Shown here one piece after another: positions 1-11,978 of a stretch of 64,000 nt of DNA. This stretch comes from Iris pallida (lineage: Eukaryota > Streptophyta > Magnoliopsida > Asparagales > Iridaceae). The notes below the pieces were generated by a model. It did not search any database. It saw only the letters and a program-made list of their open reading frames with translations, and had not been told where the DNA came from. How positions within the stretch are numbered: the first letter of the stretch is position 1; each line of letters starts with the position of its first letter. The DNA is taken from contig JANAVB010005597.1 in NCBI GenBank assembly GCA_029216955.1, positions 44,662,966 through 44,726,965 of the forward strand. Reading direction: 5' to 3'. Both the position numbers and the translations under genes were made by a program.

Positions 1-1382
1 GCAGCGCGCTCGTTACCTGGGGAGTTGGGGGTTAGCACACTTGCTAGTGGATGGGACGAACCCACTCGTCTAAACCGATACTGCTTATTAAGGATTCTAG
101 CTTACGAAGTGATCTTTCTATTTAGAACTATATGAATTACAGTTCATATCGAAGGCACATTTTAAACGATAACACATAACCAATTTAAAGGCATTCTTAC
201 CACGGCCGTGCTCCTTTCCTGCACAAAATATACATGATACTTACCACCTGCACAAGACAATAGGTGAGCATGCAATCTATCCTATATGCGGTCATTGGTG
301 ATATCGACTCCATGAAGGACGATTATGTAGCCTTGCGACGCGCCCTCCAGTCCAGGTAGCGAGCCTAACTGGAGGTCTCGTAATGCCTCGCGCCGAAGCA
401 CGATTTCCATAATTTCCTCCTAGGCCGATTCGGTCCCAGGGCCCCGGGTACCATCTCGAGGAAAGCTCACCTTGTGCACAAGTCGTCCTTGACCATGCGA
501 ATGTATGAACAGTTTAATATGTATGAAGTAAATTGCATAGCGTAACCATTATCAAATCACATAATCATTCCTACTCGTGCAAGGGTCCTTTTTCCCGAAA
601 CTGTACGTTCTGATTTAGCATCCCGTAGGCACCAAATTCTTCGAGGCATGATGTACCGCAACCAAGATTTTCATCGTTGAGTTTTGCATGGCATGAAATA
701 TATTCTATCTCTTTCTTAGAACTTTATCTTTACTCTACTTAGTGTGAACCTATCGATTCAGAGTTAACTTCTCTAGGTTGATATATTATCCCGAGATCTT
801 GATCTTAGGGGCAAGCATACATCCCGTTAGCATCATCGATTTGAACGTTGAACTTTAAGAATTTAGTTGGCGGGAAGGAGTAGAAAAGAAGGGGCCGAAG
901 AACCACCCACCTAAGAAGATTGCGCCGAGAGTAGGAGAACGCTTCACGACGGTCAAGCGACAGTTACACGAACTCCTGCATTGGCACGAGCATCTAATTA
1001 GAGCCCTTTCTTCAATCATTCCTTCAAAATTCCCAAAGACGCATTCAGAAATCGACGCGAAAGCACACTATCAAATCCACGCAACAATTCGTTCAGAAAG
1101 CCAAGAAAACCAATAAAACCAGCGGCAGACGGGTTGCGTCGCTCTCTTTAGAGTTCCTTCGCCAAGACGCCGCCTACCGCATCTAGGACTTATTCCAACA
1201 GTAGTCGATCCATTAGTTGGAACGGTACTCATATCACTCGTCCAAATCGATTTTATTGATGCCATGGTTTTTGTATACCAAACTCGTTGCCGAGTCAGAC
1301 TAACCATCTATGTTTTCGACCATGTCTGACTTGGCACGAGCCTATTACATAGTGCTTCGCCCCAACGGAGCGGGGCACTACA
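1..1382 (-). repeat. Truncated LARD LTR, tandem copy 1
   Basis: This is the 3' two thirds (in plus-strand reading) of a long LTR related to those of the two complete LARD elements in this window. It shares the block with 'cctaggccga..cggtccc' near 420 and the terminal motif ending gggcactaca. The left part lies outside the window. The same sequence recurs from 1,383 with an offset of about 1,428 bp. No coding capacity is credible: the small frames here occur in both copies and show no known domain. Confidence 0.75.
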
Positions 1383-2811
1383 TCTGCAATTCAAAATACT
1401 TCAAAATAGGAGAGCTTCGTGCCGCCTCCCGTTCTTCAGCTTCAGGTCTAGTCTCGAGCGTAGCACACTTACTAGTGGATGGGACGAACCCACTCGTCTA
1501 AATCGACACTGCTTATTAAGGATTCTAGCATACGAAGTGATCTTTCTATTTAGAACTATATGAATTGCAGTTCATATCGAAGGCACATTTTAAACGATAA
1601 CACATAACCAATTTAAAGGCATTCTTACCACGGCCGTGCTCCTTTCCTGCACAAAATATACATGATACTTACCACCTGCACAAGACAATAGGTGAGCATG
1701 CAATCTATCCTATATACGGTCATTGGTGATATCGACACCATGAAGGACGATTACGTAGCCTTGCGACGCGCCCTCCAGTCCAGGTAGCGAGCCTAACTGG
1801 AGGTCTCGCAATGCCTCGCGCCGAAGCACGATTTCCATAATTTCCTCCTAGGCCGATTCGATCCCAGGGCCCCGGGTACCATCTCGAGGAAAGCTCACCT
1901 TGTGCACAAGTCGTCCTTGACCATGCGAATGTATGAACAGTTTAATATGTATGAAGTAAATTGCATAGCGTAACCATTATCAAATCACATAATCATTCCT
2001 ACTCGTGCAAGGGTCCTTTTTCCCGAAAGCGTACGTTCTGATTTAGCATCCCGTAGGCACCAAATTCTCCGAGACATGATGTACCGCAACCAAGATTTTC
2101 ATCGTTGTGTTTTGCATGGCATGAAATATATTCTATCTCTTTCTTAGAACTTTATCTTTACTCTACTTAGTGTGAACCTATCGATTCAGAGTTAACTTCT
2201 CTAGGTTGATATATTATCTCGAGCTCTTGATCTTAGTGGCAAGCATACATCCCGTTAGCATCATCGATTTGAACGTTGAACTTTAAGAATTTAGTTGGCG
2301 GGAATGAGTAGAAAAGAAGGGGCCGAAGAACCACCGACCTAAGGAGATTGCACCGAGAGTAGAAGAACGCTTCGCGACGGTCAAGTGTCAGTTACACGAA
2401 CTCCTGTATTGGCACGAGCATCGAATTAGAACCCTTTCTTCAATCCTTCCTTCAAAATTCCCAAAGACGCATTCAGAAATTGACGTGAAAGCACACTATC
2501 AAATCCACGCAACAATTCGTTCAGTAAGCCAAGAAAACCAATAAAACCAATGGCAGACGGGTTGCGTCGCTCTCTTTAGAGTTCCTTCGCCAAGACACTG
2601 CCTACCGCATCTAGGACTTATTCTAAAATTAGTCGATCCATTAGTTGGAACGGTACTCATATCACTCGTCCAAATTGATTTTATTGATGCCATGGTTTTT
2701 GTATACCAAACTCGTCGCCGAGTCAGACTAGCCATCTATGTTCCCGACCATATCTGACTTGGCACAAGCCTATTACATAGTGCTTTGCCCCAACGGGAGC
2801 AGGGCACTACA
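1383..2811 (-). repeat. Truncated LARD LTR, tandem copy 2
   Basis: This is a second copy of the preceding LTR segment, nearly identical over about 1.35 kb and in direct orientation. It begins a few bases after the first copy ends and stops at the same terminal motif (gggcactaca). A head-to-tail LTR duplication without an internal domain fits unequal recombination between LTRs. Right of 2,811 the sequence switches abruptly to an inverted LTR of another family. Confidence 0.75.
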
Positions 2812-3197
2812 TTATACAGGACATAATATATGGATATCGCCTTCCGAAGCTTCCGCTGGCTCAAGCATTGTAATCGAGAGATGAGAGAGAGCAGAGTGAC
2901 TTGTAAAAATAAGAGAAAAGTGAGCACGAGAGACTTGTAATTTGGCCTTGCGCCCACAAATATAATCTTGTATTCAATATCAATAAAGAGCTTCTTTTGA
3001 ATGACTTGTGTTCATGCGTGCTTGTTCTGAATTTCTGCTGTATGTTTTAATATTTCTGCTTGGGACTTCTTTGCGACGACCCCGTCGCCGTCGATGTAAT
3101 CGACCGTTATGAAACTGCCTTGCACGAGTGCAATCTAGGCTCGTAAGGCATCACGCCTTAGTGAGGACGATCGCTCCTACGGGAGCGGGACATGACA
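2812..3197 (+). repeat. Inverted fragment of a LARD-2-type LTR
   Basis: Read as reverse complement, this matches the first ~390 bp of the LARD-2 LTR at 44,456: the terminal tgtca, the 'gctcccg..ggagcgatcgtcctc' block, and the stretch ending near 'cattatgtcctgtata'. It contains AATAAAGAG at about 2,982, a plausible polyadenylation signal in R. It is joined directly to another LTR fragment at each end, so it is a rearranged piece and not a solo LTR. Confidence 0.75.
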
Positions 3198-3651
3198 TTT
3201 GCTAGTAGCTTCAGGGAATGGTCTGCTCGCTGCGGAGCTTCGCTTGATCGTGCTGAGGCATAGAATGTCGTAGCGTTTGAAGCGTGCGATCGCATTGACG
3301 CTCAGACTTGCAACAGGATTGATGTGGACGAGATATAGAAGGCATAATGTATGTAACGGTAAAGTCTTTTGTGGACAAGAGAGAACTTGAATGTTGTAGC
3401 CAATCTAGCAAATTCAGTTGGGCTATTGAAAGCCTTTGTAACCTCAGTTCGTTAATTAAATAAAGAGAATTATTTCATGTACTCTGTTTTCTTCTATTGC
3501 TAATATCAAATAAAAGATAACCATTTAAGAACTTGTCATCTTGTCTTGTACGAGTGCAACTCCAGACTCGTACGGTATCACGTCCCAGCGAGGACGATAA
3601 TTCGGATAAACCGATGCGAGGACGAGCAATTTTTTGAGTCGGAATGTGACA
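3198..3651 (+). repeat. Inverted, diverged fragment of a LARD-1-type LTR
   Basis: The reverse complement aligns with the first ~450 bp of the LARD-1 LTR at 9,807, including 'gttgtagccaat..gttgggctat', an AATAAAGAGA signal near 3,437 and the terminal tgaca. Divergence is clearly larger than between the LARD-1 LTR pair, so this is an older copy. A 7-bp stem at 3,548-3,554/3,567-3,573 keeps pairing although its sequence differs from the LARD-1 version. Confidence 0.7.
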
Positions 3652-5390
3652 GCTTGTGACTGTAGAAATCTCAACTGCATCTTATTAGTAACTAGGCATG
3701 TGATAACCCTAGTTGGCTAATGATAGCAAGCCGTAGGATTTGATTGGCCGTCCCTGAATGATTGTCTCATGATTAACATAGAAATTATATTCCACCTCTT
3801 GTTCTTCCCGATGCAAGTAAGTATATTCATTTTTAACTCTTGTCATTTACGTTATTATAGTTATGTTGCTTGTATCAGTTCTTCTATTATTTATATACTG
3901 GTTTTAGTTCATAAGTGGAGCCTCCCTTGTGGTACTTACTCTTTCTAGGATCTGACCCAGCTGGTTTTGTATGGCCAAATTTTGGAGTGATACCCGAGGA
4001 TCTAACTGTTTTCTAGCCAGATGGTGAATAGCAGGAGTAACCATGGTAACGAGTGGGTTTCTTATTTTGCTCTTCCACTCTATTATAACTTATTCTTTTG
4101 AGACGTTTAGCCGCTGAGCACGTGTTAGCTCGTGTTGAAACTTTATTTATCTCTGCTTAAGGGTTGTAACACGATTAGCAAATCATAGGGTTGATCATGT
4201 ATGACTTAACTCTTGTTGGTCTTCGCATTTTGTATGACTAGCTTCATGATCATCTGAATATATAATGTTTAGGACGTCTTACTTTTGTATGTCTAATGAT
4301 CAAATATCTTGTAACATCTATTTGCTTTCTTGAGATTAATACACTAGGCTTATTCTTGACCATAAGAGACTGATGGATTGTAGATAAACTCTCATGCATC
4401 TAGACAGTTGTGACCGTATTACGAAGTGTTGCACTCCAATATACGAAGCTGACTGTGTCTGTCATCCGCTCTCCAGTATTCTAGTTCTGGGGCAAGACAA
4501 ATTGGGCCATTGAATCCAAGTTTATTTTCTATAAAATAATCATTATTAAATATATTTTAAAATAATATTTCATGTATTTTTACTTATGTTGGAAGTTGGC
4601 GATGTTCCAAACAAGTTTCGGGTAGACTAGCCGACATAGAAGTCAACTAGCCATATATTTTCTTTAGAATTTCAAATTTAAAATTTAGATCATATTTCTA
4701 TATAAAATAATTTTATATTATTAATTTTATGATAATTTTTATGTGTACCCTCGAAGTAGAGACTTAACTGTTGAATTTGAAAGTCAAAAACCGTAAAACA
4801 AGGTCCCGATGTCTTATAGAACATGTGTATTGTTGTGTATGAATCTAAAAAGTTCCATGAAGTATTTGGATATAGTTAATATAGTTTAAAATATTAAATT
4901 ATCTAAATAATTCATACTATAAGTATCTTGGTTAAATACTTAAAGTAGTTAATTAATTAATTAGGAGCATTGAATTCCGGAGGTGTGAACATGAGAGTAT
5001 GTTTGCTGGCATACCACGTGTTCTAGTTCTTATAGATTTTGGGACTGGACGTGACAGAGTTTACTAGGCGGATATGGCAGGCGCAGGAGAGGCTGCTTCG
5101 GTTTCAAGCTGTTATTGATACTGATATTGGGGATACGGTATGTGCTATAATTCGGGGAAAGAGCAACGGACACCAGTGTTTTGGGAGGCTCATATCAGAT
5201 TACTTGCTGGAGTATGGCATATTTGAAGGGAGCGAAATGCTTGCATTTTTTAAATCTACTCAGATCAAAGCGACATGGATTATTCTCAATATTGAACATG
5301 ATGTAGGTCGTATGAGGCTACTAAGGGCTGCCATGTATACTGGCTAAGATTTTAATGTGTCTTTTTATCAATGAATTACCTTTTCCAATA
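3652..5390. other. Unassigned AT-rich repeat-derived DNA
   Basis: No gene, RNA or transposon terminus is recognised. An open frame at 5,039-5,347 (102 codons) resembles no family I know and is flanked by LTR debris on both sides, so it is not called a gene. The stretch probably includes decayed internal sequence of the surrounding retroelements. Confidence 0.4.
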
Positions 5391-6799
5391 ATGGCAAGCA
5401 GAACCAACATACTTGTCTAAACCGACAATAAGTAGTCACGTGAGCAAACATTTATTAAAAATGGTCTTTTTATTTGTGCCTAGCATCAGTTTATAGTTCA
5501 TGTGCAGTATCATAGTGAAGCATGTAAATATGTTATAGCGTTGTTCATGTAAAGGCAACATTGTAGCATACTGGTGTTAACATGTTCAGCAGTTAAGATT
5601 GAATTAACGTGTATGAAATGCATCAGTTTTTGAGTGATTCTTATCGATAGCCGACCTCCTCATACCTGCATAAAAACACAGGATATATGATATACTTATA
5701 GATCTGTCTGCACAAGACATTCATTAGCATTCATCCTTACAACATGATCACTGGTGTTATTCCACCATTTAGGACTTTTGCCATATAGGGCTTCGAAAGG
5801 GTATGCGACGCGCCATTTAAAACACGTTACAAGTCTGAATGAATGGCTTGATAATTTGTGCCACCAAAACACGCTTACGTTTCCCCTAGGTCGAATCGGC
5901 CCCAGCGCCCCAGGCGTACTGTCTGAGGAAACAATCTCAAACCTTATGCACAAGTTGTCCATGACCATGCGAATGCGTGCCCGACTCTATCGTAAACATA
6001 AATGCATGGTAAAATATTAAAAGTAAGTAAAGGCAACAATTCATCATCTCATTTAATCTCATCCAAGCTATGTTCAACGACTAACCATCTACATCATTTG
6101 AATCATTCCCATACTTGGTGATCTCATCGATCCTAAGTCTAATTATTTCACATTGCATCAATTCATGACATTGTAACAATTATCACATCATTTAGTTCTC
6201 CTAGGGACATGCGACATTTCATTACTTATATAAAATAAGCAATATTTCATATCTTTGCAACAATGACATAGAGTGTTCACGATTCAAGTGTCTCATTCCT
6301 TTTAGCACCATTAATATGAGAAGCATTACAATTCATTTTTCGGCATCAATTCAAATTAGCAGTTCAATGTTCAAGTATTTATCATTAAGCAGTATTCAAT
6401 ATGAACATCACCGTTTAACAATATTTCAAGTAGAACTATCTTGCAGCAATGAAAGCATCAACAGTTTAAGAGACAGAATATAACAACGTAATCTCTTTTA
6501 TTAAGCGCGAAGGAATAGAAAAGAAAGGACAGTTTCACTCACTTGCACAAAAAAGTCCTTCATATTTCGATCACATATATGCTGAACGGGTCCTCCAGAG
6601 ATTGATTTGACACAAAGCACGATACTTTCCACTTGACATAGCCAAACCAGCGAGCCATGTTTCATAAATCATCACATTCGGCCAACTAAGAAGACATCAT
6701 TAGTCTCAAATCTCTTGATTTCCAACACAAGTCACGGTCCAACATTCTGATCGAATCCAATAAGCCAACCAAATGCCTCGCGCGGAGCGGGACATTACA
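5391..6799 (-). repeat. Degenerate LARD LTR
   Basis: This is an old LTR related to the tandem copies at 1-2,811. Shared blocks include 'cttgtctaaaccga', the 'cctaggtcgaatcgg..cagcgcccc' block at about 5,885, 'tgtccatgaccatgcgaatg' at about 5,955, and the end motif gcggagcgggacattaca. The 5' third is missing. Frames inside it are shadows of LTR sequence. Confidence 0.65.
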
Positions 6800-6919
6800 T
6801 ATTTTGTGTGGATATTGTGTTTTTAATATTATGTGTGTGGACAATATTATGTATGTCGATATTAGGATATTATGTGTGTATCAAAAATATTTCGTATTAC
6901 AGGTTGTGTATAGCAATAA

Positions 6920-7311
6920 ATATTTGATTCTGAAAAAAAAAAATCAAAGTTAGCAATGGAACAATGACGGAACAACGAAGGAGCTGCGATGGAATAGCGA
7001 CGAAGAATTTTTTTTATCACAACGGATTAGCGACTACCTAGCGATGGATCAACGACTATTTAGTTGTTATTATGATACAATTTATGTCTGATACACAAAA
7101 AGTATCAGAGACAATCGCTATTTTCATCGCTAAGTTAGTAATTGATGTAGCGACGAAAATAGTAGTCATGATTCCATCGTTGATATTTTGTTGCTATTTC
7201 TGTTGCTGATTAGTCGATCAAGAAATGGACTTGATAATACTGTTTAGCGACGGAATATGTTAAAATAGCGATGGAAAATTATGTCGCAATTTTATCCGCT
7301 ATTTGGTAGTG
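6920..7311. mobile_element. CACTA-type transposon end (fragment)
   Basis: The sequence is rich in dispersed 'tagcgacgg/tagcgatgg' motifs in both orientations, typical of CACTA subterminal repeats. It ends at 7,311 with 'gctatttggtagtg', whose reverse complement CACTACCAAATAGC is a CACTA terminus. No matching left terminus was found upstream, so this is a truncated element or solo end. Confidence 0.6.
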
Positions 7312-7478
7312 ACACAAAGAAATCTAAATCGGCATGCCCCATGTACAATTGACTAACTAAATAAAGAAAAGTTTGCTTTTGACTAAAAGGTTAAAAACTA
7401 TGGGCACGTTTTGTATATATGAGCACAGCTTCAGATTCAAACTAAACCGTAATTCTCATTATAAACATACTCTCTAAT

Positions 7479-7874
7479 TAGGGGTGTGCATCGGTCGGTG
7501 GCCGACCTATTTGGTCCCAATCGAAGTCGAACCGAAGTTAATCGGTTTAAAAATAAACAAAACCGAACCAAACCAATCAAATGGTCGGTTCGGTTTTAAA
7601 ACCGACCGACTTGGTTCAGTTTGGATCGGTTCAACTTGGTCGGTTTTGATCACATAAAAAAATGGACTGTATGTTTTTTCTTTTGTGAAACCTTAGTCAA
7701 CTTCCACTTTGCAACAGTAAATACAATTCAGCAATTTCAATTCAACTTGCGCTTTACAGGTGGAGAAAAATGCCAATTATACATAAAAAAAATTATATAC
7801 ATTCAACCAAAAGTCCCTTTCATGTGCACATGAGCAAATAGAAAAGAATAGGAGCCGCCAGCACTCCTCTTTGA

Positions 7875-7920
<46 letters not shown>

Positions 7921-8216
7921 CAACTTTAACTTGATAAATGGCTGTGGTGTGAATAAATGAACCAAACATGTATAATACAACCCAATGAACCCATACCCAA
8001 CCGGCCAACCCTAATTATTTAACAAGAATTTGGTTCGGTTCAGTTCGGTTTAGACGGTTTTTTGCATAACCAAACCGTGAACCGAATCGAACCGGTCGAT
8101 TTTGAAAAAATTGAAGCCGAACCAAACCAACCGAACCATCAGTTCGGTTTAAAACCAATCGGTTCGGTTTCGCTTGGTTCAATTTGGTCAGTTTGACTTA
8201 ATTGTACACAGTCCTA
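7479..8216. mobile_element. Non-autonomous hAT-type element, 738 bp
   Basis: Terminal inverted repeats begin TAGGGGTGTGCA on the left and TAGGACTGTGTACA on the right strand. An exact 8-bp target duplication TCTCTAAT (7,471-7,478 and 8,217-8,224) supports hAT-type insertion. The interior is built of 'aaccgaacc/ggttcggtt' repeats arranged in opposite orientations, with a (GA)n run near 7,878-7,912. No transposase is encoded. Confidence 0.8.
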
Positions 8217-8587
8217 TCTCTAATGCAAACTTTTTTATGTTAAAATCCATAACGTCAAAATTATCTTTTATATGTTATATACGAAAAGCTTTTGGCAGTT
8301 AGATTTGGTCAAAATTATACAGTTCAAATATGTACGTCTTATTGACCCCAAAATTTGTGGAGAGAATACATAAAGTTCAAGCTGCAAATAGTTAATGAAA
8401 TATAACACTACTCGCTTCTACTTTTGTCTGCTTTAATGTTCTCAATGTGACAGATTGTACCAACGCTTCTTGATAATATGTACTATATATCTCATACCAA
8501 GTTAAAACGGCTCATGAAAGTCGTTAGATAATGCTTGATGAACCTACATCATATTGACCGCAGTTGAAGATATTACAATTACTTGTT

Positions 8588-8588
<1 letters not shown>

Positions 8589-8644
<56 letters not shown>
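8589..8644. repeat. (TA)n microsatellite
   Basis: Uninterrupted TA dinucleotides of about 56 bp. The frames running through it translate only to Tyr-Ile repeats and are not genes. Confidence 0.95.
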
Positions 8645-8647
<3 letters not shown>

Positions 8648-8789
8648 CGGATCGGAAGTCTCGTTTGAGGAGCCTTGCGGAAATCCCGTCGCCCTCGATC
8701 ATGGGATCGAATAGGTCCCTAGATCTGACAGTGCGGAGGAACATGACTTTGGCAGAACTTTTTTCCGTTGGACTTTTGATCCACGCTCA
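8645..8789. other. Unassigned GC-richer stretch between microsatellites
   Basis: About 145 bp of mixed-composition sequence between two TA arrays. Nothing recognisable. It may be the residue of an older insertion now bounded by microsatellites. Confidence 0.4.
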
Positions 8790-8809
8790 TATATATATAT
8801 ATATAAAAA

Positions 8810-8875
<66 letters not shown>
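8790..8875. repeat. (TA)n(A)n(TA)n microsatellite
   Basis: TA repeats interrupted by an A13-type run near 8,806-8,818. It abuts the left end of the long-TIR element and hides any target duplication there. Confidence 0.95.
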
Positions 8876-8877
<2 letters not shown>

Positions 8878-9715
8878 TAAAGAATTTTATCCAAATTGTA
8901 AAAAAAGTAAGAAGTTTAGTAAAATTTTATTCCGAGTAATGAAACGACATTGGAGATGGCACGTGCTGGCAGCAAAGAAGGACCGCGCCATGGATGATGG
9001 CGCGCTTTAGGACGCGCATGGATGGTGGCGCACGTGGAGAGAATTCCGCATGGGACGCGCCATGGATGATGGCGCGCTAAGGACGCGACATGGGTGGTGG
9101 CGCGCGGCATGAACGCACCATGGGTGTCACCTCCTTCGTAAGATAACCAATTTACTCTACCTCCATGTGAACATACTATTTTAATATTATGTTCCATGAG
9201 AAAGAAGTAGTTTGAGAATGTTTAGCTAATAGAGAGTCGCATTGCAAGGAGCGAGAGCTTATAAGAGGGAGAGACTATCTTCCGTGAAGAGATGTAGCTT
9301 CCAACCTTCAAAGAATTGCTTCTGTGAGAGATGGAGAAAGTATTGTGTTTGTGTGGAGAGAGAGAGTTAGACTTAGCAATAAATAGAAAAAGAAAAAAGA
9401 CGGTGAAATGTAGCCGTTGGAATATAGACGTTGAAAAAGTAGCCGTTAGAAGGGGTCTTCCTGACTCATCTCCCGAACCCCATCCAGCGCGCCATGGGTG
9501 ATGGCTCATTCACCTGTCGCGCGCCATAGGCGCTGGCGCGTCATCCGCGCGCGCCATGGGCGCTGGCGCGTCCCCCAAGCACGCCATTGGCGCTGGCGCG
9601 TCACCTCCCCCTCCCGATACTGTAACACGCCATCTTCAATGTCGTTTCGTTACTCCATATACAAATACCCTAAACTGCTCACTTTTTTTTTACAATTTAG
9701 TTATAATTCTTTACC
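8876..9715. mobile_element. Long-TIR element (MULE-like), 840 bp, non-autonomous
   Basis: The ends are imperfect inverted repeats of roughly 90 bp. GGTAAAGAATT on the left matches the reverse complement of AATTCTTTACC on the right, and the inner part shares 'cgaaacgacattg.agatgg'. Inside the TIRs are several copies of a 'gcgccatgg.tg.tggcgcg' semi-palindrome near both ends (8,985-9,125 and 9,487-9,605). TIRs this long suggest a Mutator-like element, but the expected 8-10 bp target duplication cannot be read because AT repeats flank both sides. No transposase is present. Confidence 0.6.
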
Positions 9716-9725
9716 CTATATGAAA

Positions 9726-9727
9726 AT

Positions 9728-9790
<63 letters not shown>
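9726..9790. repeat. (CA)n(TA)n microsatellite
   Basis: A compound dinucleotide run of CA then TA repeats just left of the copia-type LTR end at 9,795. Confidence 0.95.
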
Positions 9791-9794
9791 AAAC

Positions 9795-9806
9795 TGTTAT
9801 TGCCGG
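9795..9806 (-). repeat. Left tip of the copia-type LTR split by LARD-1
   Basis: The 12 bases tgttattgccgg precede LARD-1. They join, after removal of LARD-1 and one copy of its duplication, to the sequence resuming at 17,332. The tip mirrors the other LTR end (reverse complement TGTTATTGTTGGG), which identifies it as an LTR terminus. Confidence 0.6.
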
Positions 9807-11978
9807 TGTCACGCCCCGCCCCGGGAAATCGCTCGTCCTCGCTAGATTTTACCCGAATCATCGTCCTCGCTGGGGCGTGATGCCGCACGAGCCTGGAGTT
9901 GCGCTCGTGCAAGGCAAGATAACAGGTTCACATAGAACTATCTCAAATCGATAACATAAGCAGCGGAAGGAAACAAGTGAAACATAAGAATCTCTTTTAT
10001 TCATAATGAACTGAAGGTTACAAAGGCTCTGAATAGCCCAACATAAAATGCCAATTGGCTACAACGCTCATGATCTCTCTAGCTCACAAAGGATTACATT
10101 GTTCCATACATTATGCCTCTTTATAGCCACCAAGTAGTCTTCGGCCGAACATCTCCATGTCGCAAGTCCGAACGCATATGCGGAAGCTCCTCTTGAACGC
10201 CAAGGACTCCATGCCTCGGCACGTCCAAGCCAAGCTCCGCCCCGAGCTGATCATAACCTGAACCTGCACATAAACTAGTGGGGGTTTAGTGCTTTCGTCC
10301 TCGCTTCGCACTGATCAAAACCCGCTCGCACCCAAACCAAACACTTAATCATTTAGTGAACATGCATCTTAAATTGTGATCTTTCTATTTTAGCCTTAGG
10401 ATCGGTTTCATGGAATCTTCATATATAACTGCTTATTATAAATGTGTCTCATATCCCGTGTTCCTGCAGCAGATACAGTTAGCCATAATATGAACGTAAA
10501 CATAGTGTTCGTGCTCATCTCGTCCCGTTTTCCTTAGCCTGCAGTGGTTAGAACTTAACATAAGCAAACATAATCGGTTCGTACAACCGTCCAATCATAA
10601 ACGTAAACATATGTATAATGGGTAGCAGGCCCTGCGCCTGCACCCAGCTCTCATCTCAGCCCACCGGCCCTATCTATATGAAGGTCACGGTGTGTCGCAC
10701 CGTAATGGACTTGGCATCTCATATGTGTAAGCCTACAATCGCTTCGATACGGGTTGCTAGCCCAGTATCCGAAGGATCCCAAACTTACGGATATCATAGC
10801 TTATCACAGCAATGGACGGTCGCAATCCGTCCGAATGTTGTGCACCATAAATACCACACATAATTCCCTCCTAGGCCGAACGGTCCCGGCGCCCCGGCGT
10901 AACCGTTCGAGGGAAGCCGTACCCGTGCACGGACAATCCGAGTCCATTGACCATGCAATACGTTCCATATCATACAATCCATAGCATACCAACCAATCTC
11001 GTATTCCATAAACATAATCTCGCACATAAACGATTTCCCGTGCCATAAACGGTTGCCCGTGCCATAAACATAATCCACCATTTATATGGGGAGCTCCGTC
11101 GGCGTTATGCCCCAACACATCCATATTGATGCACGACGCCCAACGGCTTAGTCGTCTCGTACTCATAATCACGCATCCCGTTCATAATGTTATTCGCATA
11201 GCCTACTCCGTATTTACTTAGTCATTTCGTAGCTTAAGTGCGCAAAGGCACGCTCAGCACCATAATCAATGTTCTACGCCTAGAGTTCAATGTTCTCGGA
11301 GCCGTGCACATGATGCACATCTCGATATCATCTTTCAATGTTCTACCATTATTGCCCTACCGCGACCCGTACACTTGATGCACGTTGCTTCAGTTGTTCA
11401 ATTGTTCAATGTTCTATCTTAGTGTTCGACACATAGTTAGGCACTTACCCGTCGAGCCACGCTCGCTAACTCGATAACATATTACGCATACCATAACATA
11501 TTTTATTAGACGTAAAAGAATAGGGAGAGAGAGTCAAGAACCCGCCCACCTTAAGCCAATACGCCTTGCCGTTTCGCCGATTGAAGCGTCTCGCTTCTAT
11601 AACTCGATCGCATAGCTAACTCCCGGACTTAGCCATTCCTTTGAACTACTCGGTTGATTTGGCCTATCGCGCCCATGCCATAATCCGTTGCAGGGCCTCG
11701 ATTTGGTTTCGCGTACACTTCATTGCATAAGGCAAAATACCGACCTCTTATCGTCCAGCGTAGAAGCATAGCCTGCACACCAGATCAACTAAAATCAGCA
11801 CTTGCTCAAGCGGGACTTACTCTTTGCATCGATTCGATTCATAGATTCCAACCGACTCAAAGCTTACCTTTGGCCAACATAACACTTGTATCGATTCATA
11901 CCGATACCTTATCGGGTCAACGCAACTCTTCGAGTCAACGACTCATCGTAATGCACCGATGCGGAGCGGGGTATTACA
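9807..11978 (-). repeat. LARD-1 3' LTR (left)
   Basis: Begins tgtcacgccccg and ends gcggggtattaca on the plus strand, giving the usual TG...CA ends. The reverse strand carries ATGAATAAAAGAG near 10,000, a likely polyadenylation signal. A perfect 8-bp stem (GCACGAGC/GCTCGTGC) lies at 9,885-9,892/9,903-9,910. The short frames in it recur in the right LTR and are not genes. Confidence 0.9.

Noticed and set aside
5039..5347. 102-codon open frame as a gene
   Set aside because: No recognisable domain, no start context or neighbouring exon, and position within LTR debris. Not called.
8554..8880. 108-codon Tyr-Ile-rich frame
   Set aside because: Translation of TA microsatellites.
10804..11172. 122-codon minus frame repeated at 16,152-16,520
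   Set aside because: The two copies lie at the same place in the two LTRs of LARD-1, so their identity reflects the LTR pair and not gene conservation. No domain was seen.
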